From an uncultured Prevotellaceae bacterium (GTDB lineage: Bacteria > Bacteroidota > Bacteroidia > Bacteroidales > Bacteroidaceae): a DNA stretch of 50,744 nucleotides. Location: positions 1-50,744 of the forward strand of contig CAMBDA010000022.1 of assembly GCA_945865175.1 (NCBI GenBank). The letters run 5' to 3'. Shown here piece by piece: positions 16,838 to 25,406 of this stretch. The notes under the pieces were generated by a model. The model did no database searches and was not told the DNA's origin. It worked only from the letters and a program-made list of their open reading frames with translations. Within the stretch, counting starts at the first letter, position 1; every line of letters begins with the position of its first letter. The translations under genes were made by a program, and so were the position numbers.

Positions 16838-17041
16838 CTATTCGGAGGAGGTGGCGTCCTGTTCCAGAATGTCGTGGATTTCCTTCTCCACGTTGAGTAG
16901 TTTCTGGCGGCAGAACTTGATGAGCCGCTGAGCTTCTTTCAGGCGCTGGGACAGTTCGTCGATGCCCAACTCCCCCTTTTCCATCTGGGCGGCCAGGGCT
17001 TCCAGTTGTGTCATAGCCTGTTCGTAGGTGATCTGTTTCAT
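16838..17041 (-). CDS. xseB: exodeoxyribonuclease VII small subunit
   Basis: Starts at ATG 17041 (MKQITYEQAMTQLEALAAQME), 67 aa. The family pattern is complete: A-x-x-x-L-E-x-x-x-x-x-M-E-x-G-E-L-x-x-D-E-L-S-x-x-x-x-E-A. It forms the helical small subunit that joins XseA to degrade single-stranded DNA. It overlaps the xseA stop by four bases, so the two are translationally coupled. Confidence 0.93.
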   Translation of the reverse strand: MKQITYEQAMTQLEALAAQMEKGELGIDELSQRLKEAQRLIKFCRQKLLNVEKEIHDILEQDATSSE

Positions 17042-18309
17042 TGCTTTGTGTCTTTTGGGTGTGGGTGGATGGTGGTGACGGTGCTGTGTACCGAGCCTCG
17101 GGCCAGCCGTGTCTCGATGGTGTCTCCGCTTTTCAACTGGGAGGGGTCGCTGACGACGTGCCCGTTTGCAACGGTGAGGGAAAAGCCGCGGTTGAGTTGC
17201 AGCTGGGGGTCGTTGTAGCGCGTCTGTTGTTCCAGCAGGTCCAGCCTGTGGGACTGGGCACGCAACAGGCCGGCCGATGCATGGCTGAAACGGTAGGCCA
17301 GATGGTCGGTATGGTGGCGGTGGCCCATGGTGGCCTTTCCGAAGAGGAGGGGTAGGGCATGGGTCAGTTGCCGCAGGGAATGCAGGCCCTGCTGGATTTG
17401 CATGCCGGCCAGCTGGCGGATGGTGGTGCACAGCGATTGGAGCGCAGACAGCTCGACCAGCTGATGGTCGATGAGAAAGGCGGCAGCGGCTGTGGGGGTC
17501 TTCACTCGCTGATGGGCCACTTCGTCCAGTACGGTGGTGTCGCGGTCGTGTCCGATGCCGACGATTACGGGTAGGGGGAACTGTGCCACACACGAGGCCA
17601 GCGGATAGGAGTCGAAACAGGCCAGGTCGGCAGTGGCGCCTCCGCCCCGTATGATGACCACGGCATCCCATTCCGTCTGCTGCCCGGCTATCTGCTCCAG
17701 GGCGGCTATTACGCTTTCCTCCACGTGCTGCCCCTGCATCACGGCGGGAAACAGCCGGACGGTGAACCGCAGGCCATATTCGTTGTGGAGCAACTGGTCG
17801 CAGAAGTCGCCATAGCCTGCTGCCCCTTCTGCGCTGACGATGGCGATGCGGCTGGTAGTCCGGGGCAGGGGAAGGGTCTTGTTGTCGTGGAGAATGCCAT
17901 CGGCTTCCAGCTGGCGCAGTATCTGTCTGCGAAGCAGGAGCATGCTGCCCATTGTATAGCCGGAGTCGATGTCTTGCATCGATAGCGAGAGACCATAGGC
18001 GGGGTGGAAGGTGACCTGCACGAGCAGCAGCACCTTGATGCCGGCCTGCAGCTTCTGGCCGCTCTCCTGCATGAACCGCAGGTGGAGCAGGTTGAAGGTG
18101 CGGGCCCAGCAGGTGATACGTGCCCTGGCCAGCACGCCTGCTCCGCTGTCGTCTTTCTGGATGAGCTCGCCGTAGAAATGGCCGTTGGAGGCCTGGCGTG
18201 CCTCGCTCAGTTCGCCTGTCACCCAGCAGGGCCGGGCAAAGGCATCGTCCAGTGTCTGCTGGATGTGGCAGTTGAGGTCGAGCAGGGTGAGTGGGGGGTC
18301 CTTTGTCAT
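17038..18309 (-). CDS. xseA: exodeoxyribonuclease VII large subunit
   Basis: 423 aa: an N-terminal OB-fold for single-stranded DNA (LLDLNCHIQQTLDDAF to the VQVTFHPAYGLSLSM region), then the catalytic part with TSRIAIVSAEGAAGYGDF, VVIIRGGGATADLACFD and GIGHDRDTTVLDEVAHQRVKTPTAAA. With XseB it trims single-stranded DNA in both directions during repair. A hairpin terminator of the upstream operon lies just before it; no clear promoter is seen in the short gap. Confidence 0.94.
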   Translation of the reverse strand: MTKDPPLTLLDLNCHIQQTLDDAFARPCWVTGELSEARQASNGHFYGELIQKDDSGAGVLARARITCWARTFNLLHLRFMQESGQKLQAGIKVLLLVQVTFHPAYGLSLSMQDIDSGYTMGSMLLLRRQILRQLEADGILHDNKTLPLPRTTSRIAIVSAEGAAGYGDFCDQLLHNEYGLRFTVRLFPAVMQGQHVEESVIAALEQIAGQQTEWDAVVIIRGGGATADLACFDSYPLASCVAQFPLPVIVGIGHDRDTTVLDEVAHQRVKTPTAAAAFLIDHQLVELSALQSLCTTIRQLAGMQIQQGLHSLRQLTHALPLLFGKATMGHRHHTDHLAYRFSHASAGLLRAQSHRLDLLEQQTRYNDPQLQLNRGFSLTVANGHVVSDPSQLKSGDTIETRLARGSVHSTVTTIHPHPKDTKQ

Positions 18310-18331
18310 ATAGGCGTCTTGTTAAAAGGAA

Positions 18332-18371
18332 CGTCCACCCGGCACACTTGCATGAAGGTGCTGCGTGGACG
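18332..18371 (-). terminator. terminator of the decarboxylase operon
   Basis: On the minus strand the stem CGTCCAC/GTGGACG, with further GC pairing inside, is followed by TTCCTTTT. It lies between the end of the beta-subunit gene and xseA. Confidence 0.6.
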
Positions 18372-18406
18372 CTGCCTTAGCGGAAATGGGCATGTGCCAT
18401 CTGTTT

Positions 18407-19699
18407 TTATCCCAGGAAACTGAGCAGAATGCCTGCTGCCACAGCCGAACCAATCACACCGGCCACATTGGGACCCATGGCATGCATGAGCAGGAAGTTG
18501 GTGGGGTCGGCCTTCTGTCCCTCGGCCTGGCTTACGCGCGCGGCCATAGGCACGGCGCTCACACCGGCTGAACCGATGAGCGGGTTGATTTTCTCTTTGA
18601 GGAAGAGGTTCATGAACTTGGCCAGCAGTACACCGCCAGCCGAACCGCATGCAAAGGCTACGATTCCCACGCAGAGAATGCTGATGGTCTTGAAGTTGAG
18701 GAAGGCTTCTGCCGAGGCGGTTGCACCTACGGTGATGCCCAGGCAGATGACCACGATGTTGTTGAGCTCGTTCTGTGCAGCCTTGCTCAGACGTTCCACC
18801 ACACCGCTCTCTTTCATCAGGTTGCCCAGCATCAGACAGCCGATAAGGGTGGCTGCAGAGGGCAGGATGAGCGATACGATGATGGCAACCACGATGGGGA
18901 AGATAATCTTTTCCCTCTTGCTGACCGTACGCAGCTGCTTCATGCGAATCTTGCGCTCCTTTTCGGTGGTGAGCAGACGCATGATGGGCGGCTGGATGAC
19001 GGGCACAAGGGCCATGTAGCTATAGGCGGCCACGGCGATGGGACCCAGTAACTGGGGGGCCAGCTTGGTGGTGAGGAAAATGGCTGTGGGGCCGTCGGCA
19101 CCACCGATGATGCCGATAGAGGCCGACTCTGCCATGGAGAAGCCGAACACATCAATCTGGGTGACCAGGAAGGTGGCGAAGATGCCAATCTGGGCGGCTG
19201 CTCCCAAAAGCAGGCTCTTGGGGTTGGCGATGAGGGGGCCGAAGTCGGTCATGGCACCCACTCCCAGAAAGATGAGGCAGGGATAGATGCCGGCCTTGAC
19301 ACCGATATAGAGAATGTCCAGCAGTCCGCCATGGGCCATGATGTGGCCATAGCTGTGATAATAGGGACTGTCGGGGTTGAGAAACTCGTCGTTCCACATC
19401 GTGGTGCTGAAGAGTCCCGCACTGGGCAGGTTGGTCAGAATCATGCCGAAGGCTATCGGCAACAACAGCAAGGGCTCGTACTCCTTCTTGATGGCAAGAT
19501 AGAGCAGGAAGCAGCCGATGCCAATCATCACGGCGTTCTTCCAGCCTTCTCCGACGAAGAAGCAGGTGAGGCCCATCTCGCTCCAGAACTTTTGCAGCGA
19601 GTCACTCATGCTGAAGGATGCGTCGGCTGCCATCGCAGGAACGGCGATGAGCAGGAGTACGGCCATCAGCAGGAGGGTTCTATACTTATGTTCCATCAT
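18407..19699 (-). CDS. mmdB: sodium-pumping decarboxylase beta subunit
   Basis: 430 aa, a multi-spanning membrane protein of the OadB/MmdB/GcdB family. A cleavable or anchoring N-terminal hydrophobic stretch precedes [26 protein letters not shown], and the family signature [14 protein letters not shown] is present. It couples decarboxylation of the carboxybiotin carrier to sodium export. The gene is last in the operon mmdA-oadG-carrier-beta. Six bases separate it from the biotin carrier. Methylmalonyl-CoA rather than oxaloacetate specificity is inferred from the mmdA neighbour. Confidence 0.93.
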   Translation of the reverse strand: MMEHKYRTLLLMAVLLLIAVPAMAADASFSMSDSLQKFWSEMGLTCFFVGEGWKNAVMIGIGCFLLYLAIKKEYEPLLLLPIAFGMILTNLPSAGLFSTTMWNDEFLNPDSPYYHSYGHIMAHGGLLDILYIGVKAGIYPCLIFLGVGAMTDFGPLIANPKSLLLGAAAQIGIFATFLVTQIDVFGFSMAESASIGIIGGADGPTAIFLTTKLAPQLLGPIAVAAYSYMALVPVIQPPIMRLLTTEKERKIRMKQLRTVSKREKIIFPIVVAIIVSLILPSAATLIGCLMLGNLMKESGVVERLSKAAQNELNNIVVICLGITVGATASAEAFLNFKTISILCVGIVAFACGSAGGVLLAKFMNLFLKEKINPLIGSAGVSAVPMAARVSQAEGQKADPTNFLLMHAMGPNVAGVIGSAVAAGILLSFLG

Positions 19700-19705
19700 G
19701 GCGGC

Positions 19706-20407
19706 TTATGCAATTTCTACAAGTACTTCGCCGCTCTGTACCTGGCTTCCAGCCTTCGCCAGAATGGCTTTCACAATGCCGTCGCTCTCGGCCACGATGT
19801 CATTGGCCATCTTCATGGCTTCCATTACCAGCAGCACATCGCCACGCTTCACACGCTGGCCTTCCTCGGCCACCACCTTGGTGATGGTGCCGGGCATGGG
19901 TGCGGTGATGGTGTGTGCTCCAGGTGTGGGAGCGGGTTTGGGTGTGGTGGCGGCAGGTGCGGCGGGCGCAGCCACTACTGCATCGGCTTCCATCTCGATG
20001 AGCACATCGCCCTGGTTCACATTGTCACCCTTCTTTACACACACGGCCTTGATGGTGCCGTCGTTCTCGGCCACGATGTCGTTGGCCATCTTCATGGCCT
20101 CCATTACCAGCAGCACGTCGCCGCGCTTCACCTTCTGGCCAGCCTTCACCTTGACATCGGTGATGGTGCCGGGCAGCGGAGAGGTGACAGATGCCGGACC
20201 TGCAGCCTGCACCACGCGGGGCGCGGGAGTGGTCACAGCGGTAGGGGCTGCTACAGGTTTGATGACTGGACGCACGGCTGCGGCCTTGGCGGGCAGTTCC
20301 ACTACGAACTCCTTGCCGTTGAGGTTGATTTTGAGGGTTCCGTCTTCCTGCTCCTCTACGTGGGCAGCATAGTCGTTGCCATTTATCTTATACTTGAAAT
20401 CTTTCAT
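19706..20407 (-). CDS. mmdC: biotin carrier subunit with two biotinyl domains
   Basis: 233 aa. After an N-terminal beta-rich region (1-40) and Ala/Pro-rich linker come two complete biotinyl domains, each with the motif VMEAMKM; the biotin-accepting lysines are K106 and K199. The domains are joined by a second Ala/Pro linker (about 142-165). Usual decarboxylase carrier subunits have one such domain and about 130-160 residues. The DNA around the two motifs is also nearly identical, pointing to a recent internal duplication. It carries the carboxyl group from MmdA to the membrane beta subunit. Confidence 0.93.
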   Translation of the reverse strand: MKDFKYKINGNDYAAHVEEQEDGTLKINLNGKEFVVELPAKAAAVRPVIKPVAAPTAVTTPAPRVVQAAGPASVTSPLPGTITDVKVKAGQKVKRGDVLLVMEAMKMANDIVAENDGTIKAVCVKKGDNVNQGDVLIEMEADAVVAAPAAPAATTPKPAPTPGAHTITAPMPGTITKVVAEEGQRVKRGDVLLVMEAMKMANDIVAESDGIVKAILAKAGSQVQSGEVLVEIA

Positions 20408-20436
20408 TTTTTTGACTTGAATTGCTTGGGGTTAAA

Positions 20437-20766
20437 TTACAAACGCTCGTTCAGTTCCTCGTGCCACATCGAGAACTCGGGCTGGTGGATGGTGAGCATC
20501 CCGCTCTCGCGGTCGTGCATGCATTCCTGATACATGTATATGGCGATGGCCACGGCTGCCTGTTCTTCGTCCTCGGGGGTGATGCCTGTGGTCACTGCAG
20601 ACTTCACGGCCGAAGCCGACTGTTTCACGGCCTTGGTGGTTTTCTTGGCCACTACCGTGAAGATTTGGAGCACCAGCACCAGCAATATGAGGATAGTGAA
20701 TACCACACCCACACCGATGCCTGCCATCAACCATACGGTAGACCAATCTGTTGCTAATACTAACAT
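20437..20766 (-). CDS. OadG-type small membrane subunit
   Basis: 109 aa with one N-terminal membrane helix (WLMAGIGVGVVFTILILLVLVLQIF) followed by a charged segment and a soluble tail EEQAAVAIAIYMYQECMHD, as in decarboxylase gamma/delta (OadG/MmdD) subunits that hold the soluble and membrane parts together. It lies between mmdA and the carrier gene. A longer overlapping frame starting further upstream is a shadow. Confidence 0.85.
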   Translation of the reverse strand: MLVLATDWSTVWLMAGIGVGVVFTILILLVLVLQIFTVVAKKTTKAVKQSASAVKSAVTTGITPEDEEQAAVAIAIYMYQECMHDRESGMLTIHQPEFSMWHEELNERL

Positions 20767-20784
20767 ACGCTTCTATGATTAGAT

Positions 20785-22356
20785 TTACAGAGGAATATTG
20801 CCATGCTTCTTGGCTGGGTTGTGGAGCTTCTTGTTGGCCAGCTGTGCCAGGGCGCGACATACGCGGAAACGTGTGTTGCGGGGCTCGATGACATCGTCGA
20901 TGTAGCCATACTTGGCTGCATTGTAGGGGTTGGCGAAGAGCTTGGTGTACTCGTCTTCCTTCTCCTTGATGAAGGCCTTTGCCTCTTCAGCCTTGCCTTC
21001 TGTCTTGAGTGCCTTGGCTTCCTTGGCGTAGAGCACCGCGGCGGCACCTGCTGCGCCCATCACGGCAATCTCGGCGCTGGGCCATGCATAGTTCATGTCG
21101 CCGCGCAGCTGTTTACAGCTCATCACGATGTGGGAACCGCCGTAGCTCTTGCGCAGGGTGACGGTCACCTTGGGCACCGTGCATTCTCCGTAGGCATAGA
21201 GCAGCTTGGCACCATGCAGAATCACGGCGTTGTACTCCTGGCCTGTGCCGGGGAGGAATCCGGGAACGTCCACCAGGGTGACAATGGGAATGTTGAAGGC
21301 GTCGCAGAAGCGTACGAAGCGTGCACCCTTGCGGCTGGCGTTGCAGTCGAGCACACCGGCCATCTGCTTGGGCTGGTTGGCCACGATGCCCACGGCCTCA
21401 CCGTTGAAGCGGGCAAAGCCCACGATGATATTCTTGGCAAAGTTGGGCTGTACCTCGAAGAACTCGCTGTTGTCCACGATACCTGCAATCACCTCATACA
21501 TGTCGTAGGGCATGTTGGGGTTCTCGGGGATGATTTCGTTGAGGAAATCTGCCTTGCGGTCGATGGGGTCGAAGCATTCCACACGGGGGGTCTTCTCAAG
21601 GTTGTTCTGGGGAATGTAGCTCAGCAGCTGCTTGATCATGGCCATGGCCTCCTCTTCCGAGCTGGCTGTGAAATGGGTGACACCGCTCTTGGTGGCGTGT
21701 ACGCTGGCACCTCCCAGCTGTTCCTGGGTGACATCCTCTCCCAGTACGGTCTTCACTACGGCAGGGCCGGTGAGGAACATGTAGGAGGTGTTCTCCATCA
21801 TCAGGGTGAAATCGGTGAGGGCGGGGCTGTACACTGCACCACCGGCGCAGGGACCCATGATGGCGCTGATTTGGGGAATCACACCGCTGGCCATGATGTT
21901 GCGCTGGAAAATCTCGCTGTAGCCGGCCAGGGCATTGATGCCTTCCTGCAGACGGGCACCACCGCTGTCATTGAGTCCGATGACGGGTGCGCCCACCTTC
22001 ATGGCGATGTCCATGACCTTGCAGATTTTACTGGCGAGCATCTCGCTGAGCGAACCTGCAGATACGGTGAAGTCCTGGGCGAATACATACACCAAACGGC
22101 CCCCAATGGTGCCGCTTCCTGTTACCACACCGTCGCCCAGGTAATGCTTCTTGTCCATTCCAAAATTGGTGCAACGATGTTCTACGAACATGTCCATCTC
22201 TTCGAAGCTGCCTTCGTCCAAGAGCATGGCGATGCGTTCGCGTGCTGTGTACTTGCCTTTTTCGTGCTGTTTAGCGATAGCTTTCTCGCCGCCGCCAAGA
22301 CGGGCTTTGGCACGGAGGTCTATCAACTCCTGAATCTTTTCTGTTTGCGTACTCAT
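20785..22356 (-). CDS. mmdA: methylmalonyl-CoA decarboxylase alpha (carboxyltransferase) subunit
   Basis: Start at ATG 22356 ([15 protein letters not shown]) gives 523 aa; codons upstream of it run into the promoter. The family pattern of acyl-CoA carboxyltransferases is clear: [71 protein letters not shown] and [12 protein letters not shown]. It moves the carboxyl group of (S)-methylmalonyl-CoA to biotin, forming propionyl-CoA. It heads the four-gene operon. A methylmalonyl-CoA epimerase gene, often adjacent in Bacteroidales, is absent here. Confidence 0.94.
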   Translation of the reverse strand: MSTQTEKIQELIDLRAKARLGGGEKAIAKQHEKGKYTARERIAMLLDEGSFEEMDMFVEHRCTNFGMDKKHYLGDGVVTGSGTIGGRLVYVFAQDFTVSAGSLSEMLASKICKVMDIAMKVGAPVIGLNDSGGARLQEGINALAGYSEIFQRNIMASGVIPQISAIMGPCAGGAVYSPALTDFTLMMENTSYMFLTGPAVVKTVLGEDVTQEQLGGASVHATKSGVTHFTASSEEEAMAMIKQLLSYIPQNNLEKTPRVECFDPIDRKADFLNEIIPENPNMPYDMYEVIAGIVDNSEFFEVQPNFAKNIIVGFARFNGEAVGIVANQPKQMAGVLDCNASRKGARFVRFCDAFNIPIVTLVDVPGFLPGTGQEYNAVILHGAKLLYAYGECTVPKVTVTLRKSYGGSHIVMSCKQLRGDMNYAWPSAEIAVMGAAGAAAVLYAKEAKALKTEGKAEEAKAFIKEKEDEYTKLFANPYNAAKYGYIDDVIEPRNTRFRVCRALAQLANKKLHNPAKKHGNIPL

Positions 22357-22398
22357 TATTATAATATGGTAATTACAAGATTTTGCTGTTTTCGCGGG

Positions 22399-22406
22399 CA
22401 AAGGTA
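22399..22406 (-). promoter_or_regulatory. -7 element of the mmdA promoter
   Basis: TACCTTTG on the minus strand, 43 bases before the mmdA ATG; it excludes the upstream in-frame ATG at 22410 as the start. Confidence 0.65.
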
Positions 22407-22424
22407 GCAAAAAAAAGAGATTCT

Positions 22425-22958
22425 TTATACTTTTTGGGATGATATTTTCATAAAAGGTGAAAAAATATGCAGGTCATGGGGTATTATGGTCTCTTGTAGC
22501 AGGCTTTCACGCACGTCGATGATGCGTTGGTTGCTGCTCCCGCGGAAAACGAGCGATTCGTCCTTGAGCGATGCCACGAAAGGGCCGTCCACCAGCACGT
22601 CGGTCTCTTGTAACAGTGCCTTCAGGGTGGGGTGGGCGAGGATCTGTTCATAGTGAAAGCCCGTATAGCACCAGATGGTTTTCTGGCTATGGGTATGGAT
22701 GAGGCGGGCCAGGGCTGCGAATGCCTCGGCCTGATAGAATGGGTCGCCTCCTGTGAAGGTGACATCGGCAAAGGGGTCTGACAGGATTTCGTCCAGGATG
22801 TCCTTGATGGGGGTGGGCCTGCCTGCGTCGAAGGGCCAGCTCTGCGGATTGTGGCATCCCGGGCATTGGTGGGCACAACCGGCACAGTAGACGGAGGTGC
22901 GAAGGCCCGGTCCGTCTACTGTGGTGTCGTGAAGGATGGATAAGAGTCTAATTTCCAT
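22425..22958 (-). CDS. nrdG: anaerobic ribonucleotide reductase activating protein
   Basis: Start at ATG 22958 ([18 protein letters not shown]) gives 177 aa; an ATG 15 bases upstream is also possible. The radical-SAM cluster motif C-AHQ-C-PG-C follows [10 protein letters not shown], and [13 protein letters not shown] is the typical GGDP loop. It uses S-adenosylmethionine to make the glycyl radical of NrdD. The start lies inside the end of nrdD (11-base overlap), so the genes are coupled. Confidence 0.94.
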   Translation of the reverse strand: MEIRLLSILHDTTVDGPGLRTSVYCAGCAHQCPGCHNPQSWPFDAGRPTPIKDILDEILSDPFADVTFTGGDPFYQAEAFAALARLIHTHSQKTIWCYTGFHYEQILAHPTLKALLQETDVLVDGPFVASLKDESLVFRGSSNQRIIDVRESLLQETIIPHDLHIFSPFMKISSQKV

Positions 22959-25158
22959 GTATGATACGGTCATTGAGCTCGGCCAGCTTCCCTTTGTTCC
23001 ACCGGTCGGTGGTGCCCACCAGATAGCCTGTGATGCGTTGCAGGCGGTCTACGTGGGTGCTGCCGCACTTGGGACACACGTCCATTTTCTTTTCGGCGTT
23101 TTCATAGCCGCATTCCATGCAGCGGTTGCGGGTGTGGTTCACGCTGCCATAGCCCATGTTGTAGGCATCCATCATGTCCACGATGCGCATGATGGCATCG
23201 GGATTGTGGGTGGCGTCCCCGTCGATTTCCACATAGAAGATGTGCCCGCCACGGGTCAGGTCGTGATAGGGTGCTTCCACTTGTGCCTTGTGGAGTGCCG
23301 TACAGTGATAGTATACGGGCACATGGTTGCTGTTGGTGTAGTAGTCGCGGTCGGTGATGCCGGGAATCAGTCCGAAATCCTTGCGGTCGCGTTTGGTGAA
23401 GCGTCCGCTCAGCCCCTCGGCGGGCGTGGCCAGGATGCTGTAGTTGTGCTGGTACTTCTCGCTGAACTCGTTGGCCCTGTCGCGCATATAGGTGACGATG
23501 CGTATGCCCAGCTGCTGTGCCGCTTCGTCCTCGCCGTGGTGCTTGCCCACGAGGGCTACCAGGCATTCGGCCAGACCGATGAATCCGATGCCCAGGGTGC
23601 CTTGGTTGATGACGGATGCGATGGTGTCGCCCGGACCCAACTGGTCGGCACCGTTCCACAGTACGCTCATTACCAGCGGAAACTGCTTGGCATAGGCCGT
23701 CTTCTGGAACTCCAGACGGTCGTGGAGCTGCTGTGCGGTCACCTGCAGCATGTGGTCGAGTTTGGCAAGGAAGGCGGCAATGCGGTCCTCCTCATTCTTG
23801 ATGTCCATGCACTCGATGGCCAGTCGTACGATGTTGATGGTGCTGAACGAAAGGTTGCCGCGGCCGATGCTGGTCTTGGGCCCGAACCTGTTCTCGAAGA
23901 CGCGTGTGCGGCATCCCATGGTGGCACATTCCCATTGGTAGCGCTTGGGGTCGTCGGCCTGCCAGTTGTCGTTCTGGTTGTAGGTGGCATCCAGATTGAT
24001 GAAGTTGGGGAAGAAGCGGCGTGCGGTCACCTGACATGCGAGCTTGTAGAGGTCATAGTTGCGGTCGGTGGGCAGGTAGCTCACGCCTCTTTTCTTCTTC
24101 CATATCTGGATGGGGAAGATGGCTGTTTCGCCATTGCCTACGCCTTCGTAGGTGCTGCGCAGGAGTTCGCGGATGATGCAACGGCCTTCTGCGCTGGTGT
24201 CGGTTCCGTAGTTGATGCTGCTGAAGACCACCTGATTGCCGCCCCGGCTGTGGATGGTGTTCATGTTGTGGATAAAGGCCTCCATGGCCTGGTGTACACG
24301 GCCCACGGTCTTGTTGATGGCATGCTGCAGGATGCGTTCGCGTCCTTCCAGTCCGTTGAGCGGTTTCTCCAAAAAGTCCTCGATGGGTGCGTCATACAGT
24401 TCGCTGTAGTTCTCGGCCATGAGTTGCTCCAGCACTTTCACCTCCTCGACGAACGAGGCGCGCACATAGGGTGCCAGGTAGAAGTCGAAGGCGGGGATGG
24501 CCTGTCCGCCGTGCATCTCGTTCTGGGCTGTTTCCATGCTGATACAGCCGAGAATGCTGGCCGTTTCGATGCGTTTGGCCGGACGGCTCTCTCCGTGCCC
24601 GGCCTGAAAACCGTTGGTGAGAATCTTGTCGAGCGGATGTTGTACGCAGGTGAGGCTTTTGGTGGGGTAGTAGTCCTTGTCGTGGATGTGGAGGTAGTTG
24701 CCCCTCACGGCTTCGCGTGCGTCCTCCGAGAGCAGGTAGTCATCGACGAACGGCTTGGTGGTTTCGCTGCTGAACTTCATCATCATGCCGGCAGGGGTGT
24801 CGGCATTCATGTTGGCATTTTCGCGGGTCACATCGTTGTTTTTGATATTGATGATTTCCAGGAAGATGTCGCGTGTCTTTGCCTTTCGGGCCACGCTTCG
24901 TGCATTACGGTACTTAATGTAGGCCTTGGCCACCTCTTTGCGTGCACTTTTCATCAGTTCGTTTTCCACCAGGTCCTGGATGTCCTCCACGGTCATCTGG
25001 CTTTTTCCGCGCATGGAGATGCGGTCGGCTATTTGCCCGATGAGCGTTTCGTCCTCACCTTCGGGCGTGGTGAGCATGGCTTTGCGGATGGCGGCAGCGA
25101 TCTTCTGCTCGTTGAATCCCACGATTCTTCCATCTCTCTTCACTACGGTCTGTATCAT
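22948..25158 (-). CDS. nrdD: anaerobic ribonucleoside-triphosphate reductase
   Basis: Start at ATG 25158 (MIQTVVKRDGRIVGF), 736 aa. The N-terminus is an ATP-cone (about 1-90) that senses ATP/dATP. The large central domain has GNYLHIHDKDYYP and the substrate-cysteine region. The C-terminus has the zinc site CMECGYENAEKKMDVCPKCG and the glycyl-radical loop RITGYL. It makes deoxyribonucleotides without oxygen, which fits an anaerobe. A strong promoter lies 54 bases upstream; possible operator motifs lie beyond it. Confidence 0.96.
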   Translation of the reverse strand: MIQTVVKRDGRIVGFNEQKIAAAIRKAMLTTPEGEDETLIGQIADRISMRGKSQMTVEDIQDLVENELMKSARKEVAKAYIKYRNARSVARKAKTRDIFLEIINIKNNDVTRENANMNADTPAGMMMKFSSETTKPFVDDYLLSEDAREAVRGNYLHIHDKDYYPTKSLTCVQHPLDKILTNGFQAGHGESRPAKRIETASILGCISMETAQNEMHGGQAIPAFDFYLAPYVRASFVEEVKVLEQLMAENYSELYDAPIEDFLEKPLNGLEGRERILQHAINKTVGRVHQAMEAFIHNMNTIHSRGGNQVVFSSINYGTDTSAEGRCIIRELLRSTYEGVGNGETAIFPIQIWKKKRGVSYLPTDRNYDLYKLACQVTARRFFPNFINLDATYNQNDNWQADDPKRYQWECATMGCRTRVFENRFGPKTSIGRGNLSFSTINIVRLAIECMDIKNEEDRIAAFLAKLDHMLQVTAQQLHDRLEFQKTAYAKQFPLVMSVLWNGADQLGPGDTIASVINQGTLGIGFIGLAECLVALVGKHHGEDEAAQQLGIRIVTYMRDRANEFSEKYQHNYSILATPAEGLSGRFTKRDRKDFGLIPGITDRDYYTNSNHVPVYYHCTALHKAQVEAPYHDLTRGGHIFYVEIDGDATHNPDAIMRIVDMMDAYNMGYGSVNHTRNRCMECGYENAEKKMDVCPKCGSTHVDRLQRITGYLVGTTDRWNKGKLAELNDRIIHGN

Positions 25159-25211
25159 TGGGTGCTGTATTTGTTGAGACTTGTTTTCTTTTTGTTTCTT
25201 GAAATGCGCTG

Positions 25212-25243
25212 CAAAAGTACGGAAAAGTGGACTAACTGCCAAA
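25212..25243 (-). promoter_or_regulatory. nrdDG promoter
   Basis: TTTG (25240-25243), a 20-base spacer and TACTTTTG (25212-25219) on the minus strand. The first ten bases, TTTGGCAGTT, equal those of the defence-operon promoter. Confidence 0.75.
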
Positions 25244-25259
25244 TGTATGGGCATAAAAT

Positions 25260-25298
25260 TTCCCGTTTCGGCCAATATTTTTATTGCCAAAACGGGAA
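25260..25298. promoter_or_regulatory. inverted repeat upstream of nrdD
   Basis: A 13-base arm TTCCCGTTTCGGC pairs with GCCAAAACGGGAA (12 of 13). It sits 16 bases upstream of the nrdD -33 element and downstream of the GH31 stop. It could be a weak terminator for GH31 or an operator for nrdDG; further AAAACGG-AA motifs lie nearby. Confidence 0.45.
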
Positions 25299-25406
25299 AA
25301 GTTTTCCGTTTTATTTTATAATGCAGTGATATTCAGTAATGTTTTTCTTCTTGTTAAAGAAAAAGTTTTCCAAAACGGAATATCTTTGTTCGGAATCTGC
25401 TTTCAA

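Noticed and set aside
20432..20860. 142-codon minus-strand frame over the OadG-type gene
   Set aside because: The overlapping 109-aa frame has the expected single membrane helix and family tail; this one is its shadow.
22936..25329. 797-codon plus-strand frame over nrdD
   Set aside because: Shadow of nrdD, whose ATP-cone, zinc site and glycyl-radical motif are unmistakable on the minus strand.
25381..25388. TATCTTTG on the plus strand at the 3' end of GH31, possible antisense promoter
   Set aside because: No -33 box at the right distance and no gene downstream on that strand.
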